Part shown: positions 61,816 through 62,562 of the stretch, in pieces
Layout: each line of letters begins with the position of its first letter
Numbering within the stretch: position 1 is the first letter of the stretch
Position numbers and translations under genes: made by a program
Notes under the pieces: generated by a model
Told to the model about the DNA's origin: nothing
Database searches by the model: none
What the model saw: only the letters and a program-made list of their open reading frames with translations
Assembly: GCA_937870635.1 (NCBI GenBank)
Contig: CALMZP010000097.1
Location: forward strand, 1-62,562
Length of the DNA stretch: 62,562 nt
DNA from: an uncultured Acidobacteriota bacterium
Lineage (GTDB): Bacteria; Acidobacteriota; Thermoanaerobaculia; Gp7-AA8
Direction: 5' to 3'

Positions 61816-62562
61816 TCAATCCCTCACGCGCAATACGATCTTGCCGAAATGGTCGCTCGACTTCATCAGCTGATGGGCTGACGACCACCGGGCGAGGGGG
61901 AAGCTCTTGTGGATTACGGGCCGGATGCGCCCGGCCTCGAGATCCTTTCCGAAGCGCGCCACAAATCCACCGACGATGGCCGCCTTCTCAGCGGTGGGCC
62001 GCGATCGCAGCGTCGACCCGATGATCTGCAGTCGCTTCGCGAGCACAGCGGTCACATCGATCTGAGCCATCCGCTCCGCGCCCATCGAGCCGATGACCAG
62101 CACGCGGCCCCCCGTTCGAAGCACGCGCAGGTCTTTCACGAGATAACCGGCACCGATGTGGTCCAGCACGATGTCCACATCCTTCGCCTTCTGTGTGAAG
62201 TCTTCGGTTTTGTAATTGATCGCTTCATCGGCCCCATGTTCGAGGCATCGCCGACACTTCTCCCCCGAACCCGCCGTGACGATCACGCGAAGGCCGGCGA
62301 GTTTTGCGAGTGTGGTCGCCGCCGTGCCGACGCCGCTGCCGCCGCCGTGAATCAACACGGTCTCGCCTTCGCGCGCGCGGCCGAGATCGAAGATGTTCAG
62401 CCAGGCGGTGAGGAAGGTGAGACCGAACCCGAGGGCGAGCATGTGGAGGCGCGTGTCGATGCCCAGGAAGCGGACTCCGCGGCTACGCGTCTCGATCGCG
62501 GCCCGAATGCCGGACAGCAGGAACTTGGTGCGAACCCAACTCGGATAGGATTCGACGACGCT
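61816..62562 (-). CDS. MDR-family quinone/NADPH oxidoreductase, C-terminal part (cut by window edge)
   Basis: The frame is open to the end of the window, so the true start is outside. The Rossmann domain GETVLIHGGGSGVGTAATTL and INYKTEDFTQKAKDVDIVLD matches zinc-free quinone reductases (QOR/TP53I3 type). The C-terminus HFGKIVLRVRD is typical. The about 40 codons before 62443 do not look like the usual MDR N-terminal domain, so the upstream boundary is uncertain. Confidence 0.78.
   Translation of the reverse strand, partial: SVVESYPSWVRTKFLLSGIRAAIETRSRGVRFLGIDTRLHMLALGFGLTFLTAWLNIFDLGRAREGETVLIHGGGSGVGTAATTLAKLAGLRVIVTAGSGEKCRRCLEHGADEAINYKTEDFTQKAKDVDIVLDHIGAGYLVKDLRVLRTGGRVLVIGSMGAERMAQIDVTAVLAKRLQIIGSTLRSRPTAEKAAIVGGFVARFGKDLEAGRIRPVIHKSFPLARWSSAHQLMKSSDHFGKIVLRVRD

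Overview
This window looks like a piece of a high-G+C, Gram-negative-type bacterial chromosome. There are signal peptides, lipoprotein signals and periplasmic hydrolases, but no phage, integrase, transposase, rRNA, tRNA or CRISPR. The gene mix is: secreted S9, M14, M16 and M43 peptidases, a Ser/Thr kinase with a membrane anchor, B12-dependent ribonucleotide reductase, GlnRS, Lhr-type helicase, and a small MARGWESKS protein. Together these suggest an Acidobacteriota lineage, perhaps Thermoanaerobaculia-like. That is inference from family content; no database was searched.

Layout. 1-7862: end of a hybrid histidine kinase, a UbiA prenyltransferase, two paired membrane proteins, a YdeP-type molybdopterin oxidoreductase and a GT-C-like membrane protein. 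7863-11925: a long AT-richer gap, a promoter, a 45-codon leader ORF and an intrinsic hairpin ahead of class II ribonucleotide reductase, then a terminator and a second small ORF. 12052-18989: antiporter, Lys-rich protein, isochorismatase-like hydrolase, a broken arylamine N-acetyltransferase, MgtC/DUF4010 protein, a frameshifted small ORF, and a divergent dehydrogenase/ATP-grasp pair. 19092-27018: Lhr helicase, SEC-C membrane protein, M43 protease, beta-lactamase-like hydrolase and prephenate dehydratase. 27035-33177: duplicated-domain secreted protein, XRE regulator, alcohol dehydrogenase, aldo/keto reductase, deaminase and a BNR-repeat protein. 33200-44014: M16 pair, phosphatase, SGNH hydrolase, response regulator, Ser/Thr kinase, S9 peptidase and GlnRS. 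44216-53360: small zinc proteins, POT transporter coupled to murB, PilZ protein, two thioesterase-fold proteins, GH20 hexosaminidase and a DUF1428/carbonic anhydrase operon. 53555-62562: methyltransferase, large M14 peptidase, DUF1028 protein, TetR/MFS divergent pair, radical SAM, NUDIX and an MDR oxidoreductase cut by the window edge.

Two genome-wide habits stand out. First, intergenic spaces are filled with several families of inverted repeats. Many are nested: an inner hairpin of 85-100 nt lies between inverted arrays of a short word, and flanking genes repeatedly end inside the array. A GC-rich palindrome also sits in frame inside two coding sequences. Second, more than a dozen starts lie 6-9 nt downstream of a -10-like hexamer (TACACT, TATAGT, CATAAT) without a Shine-Dalgarno, which suggests many leaderless mRNAs. 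The most promising regulatory locus is the ribonucleotide reductase leader at 8236-8640.
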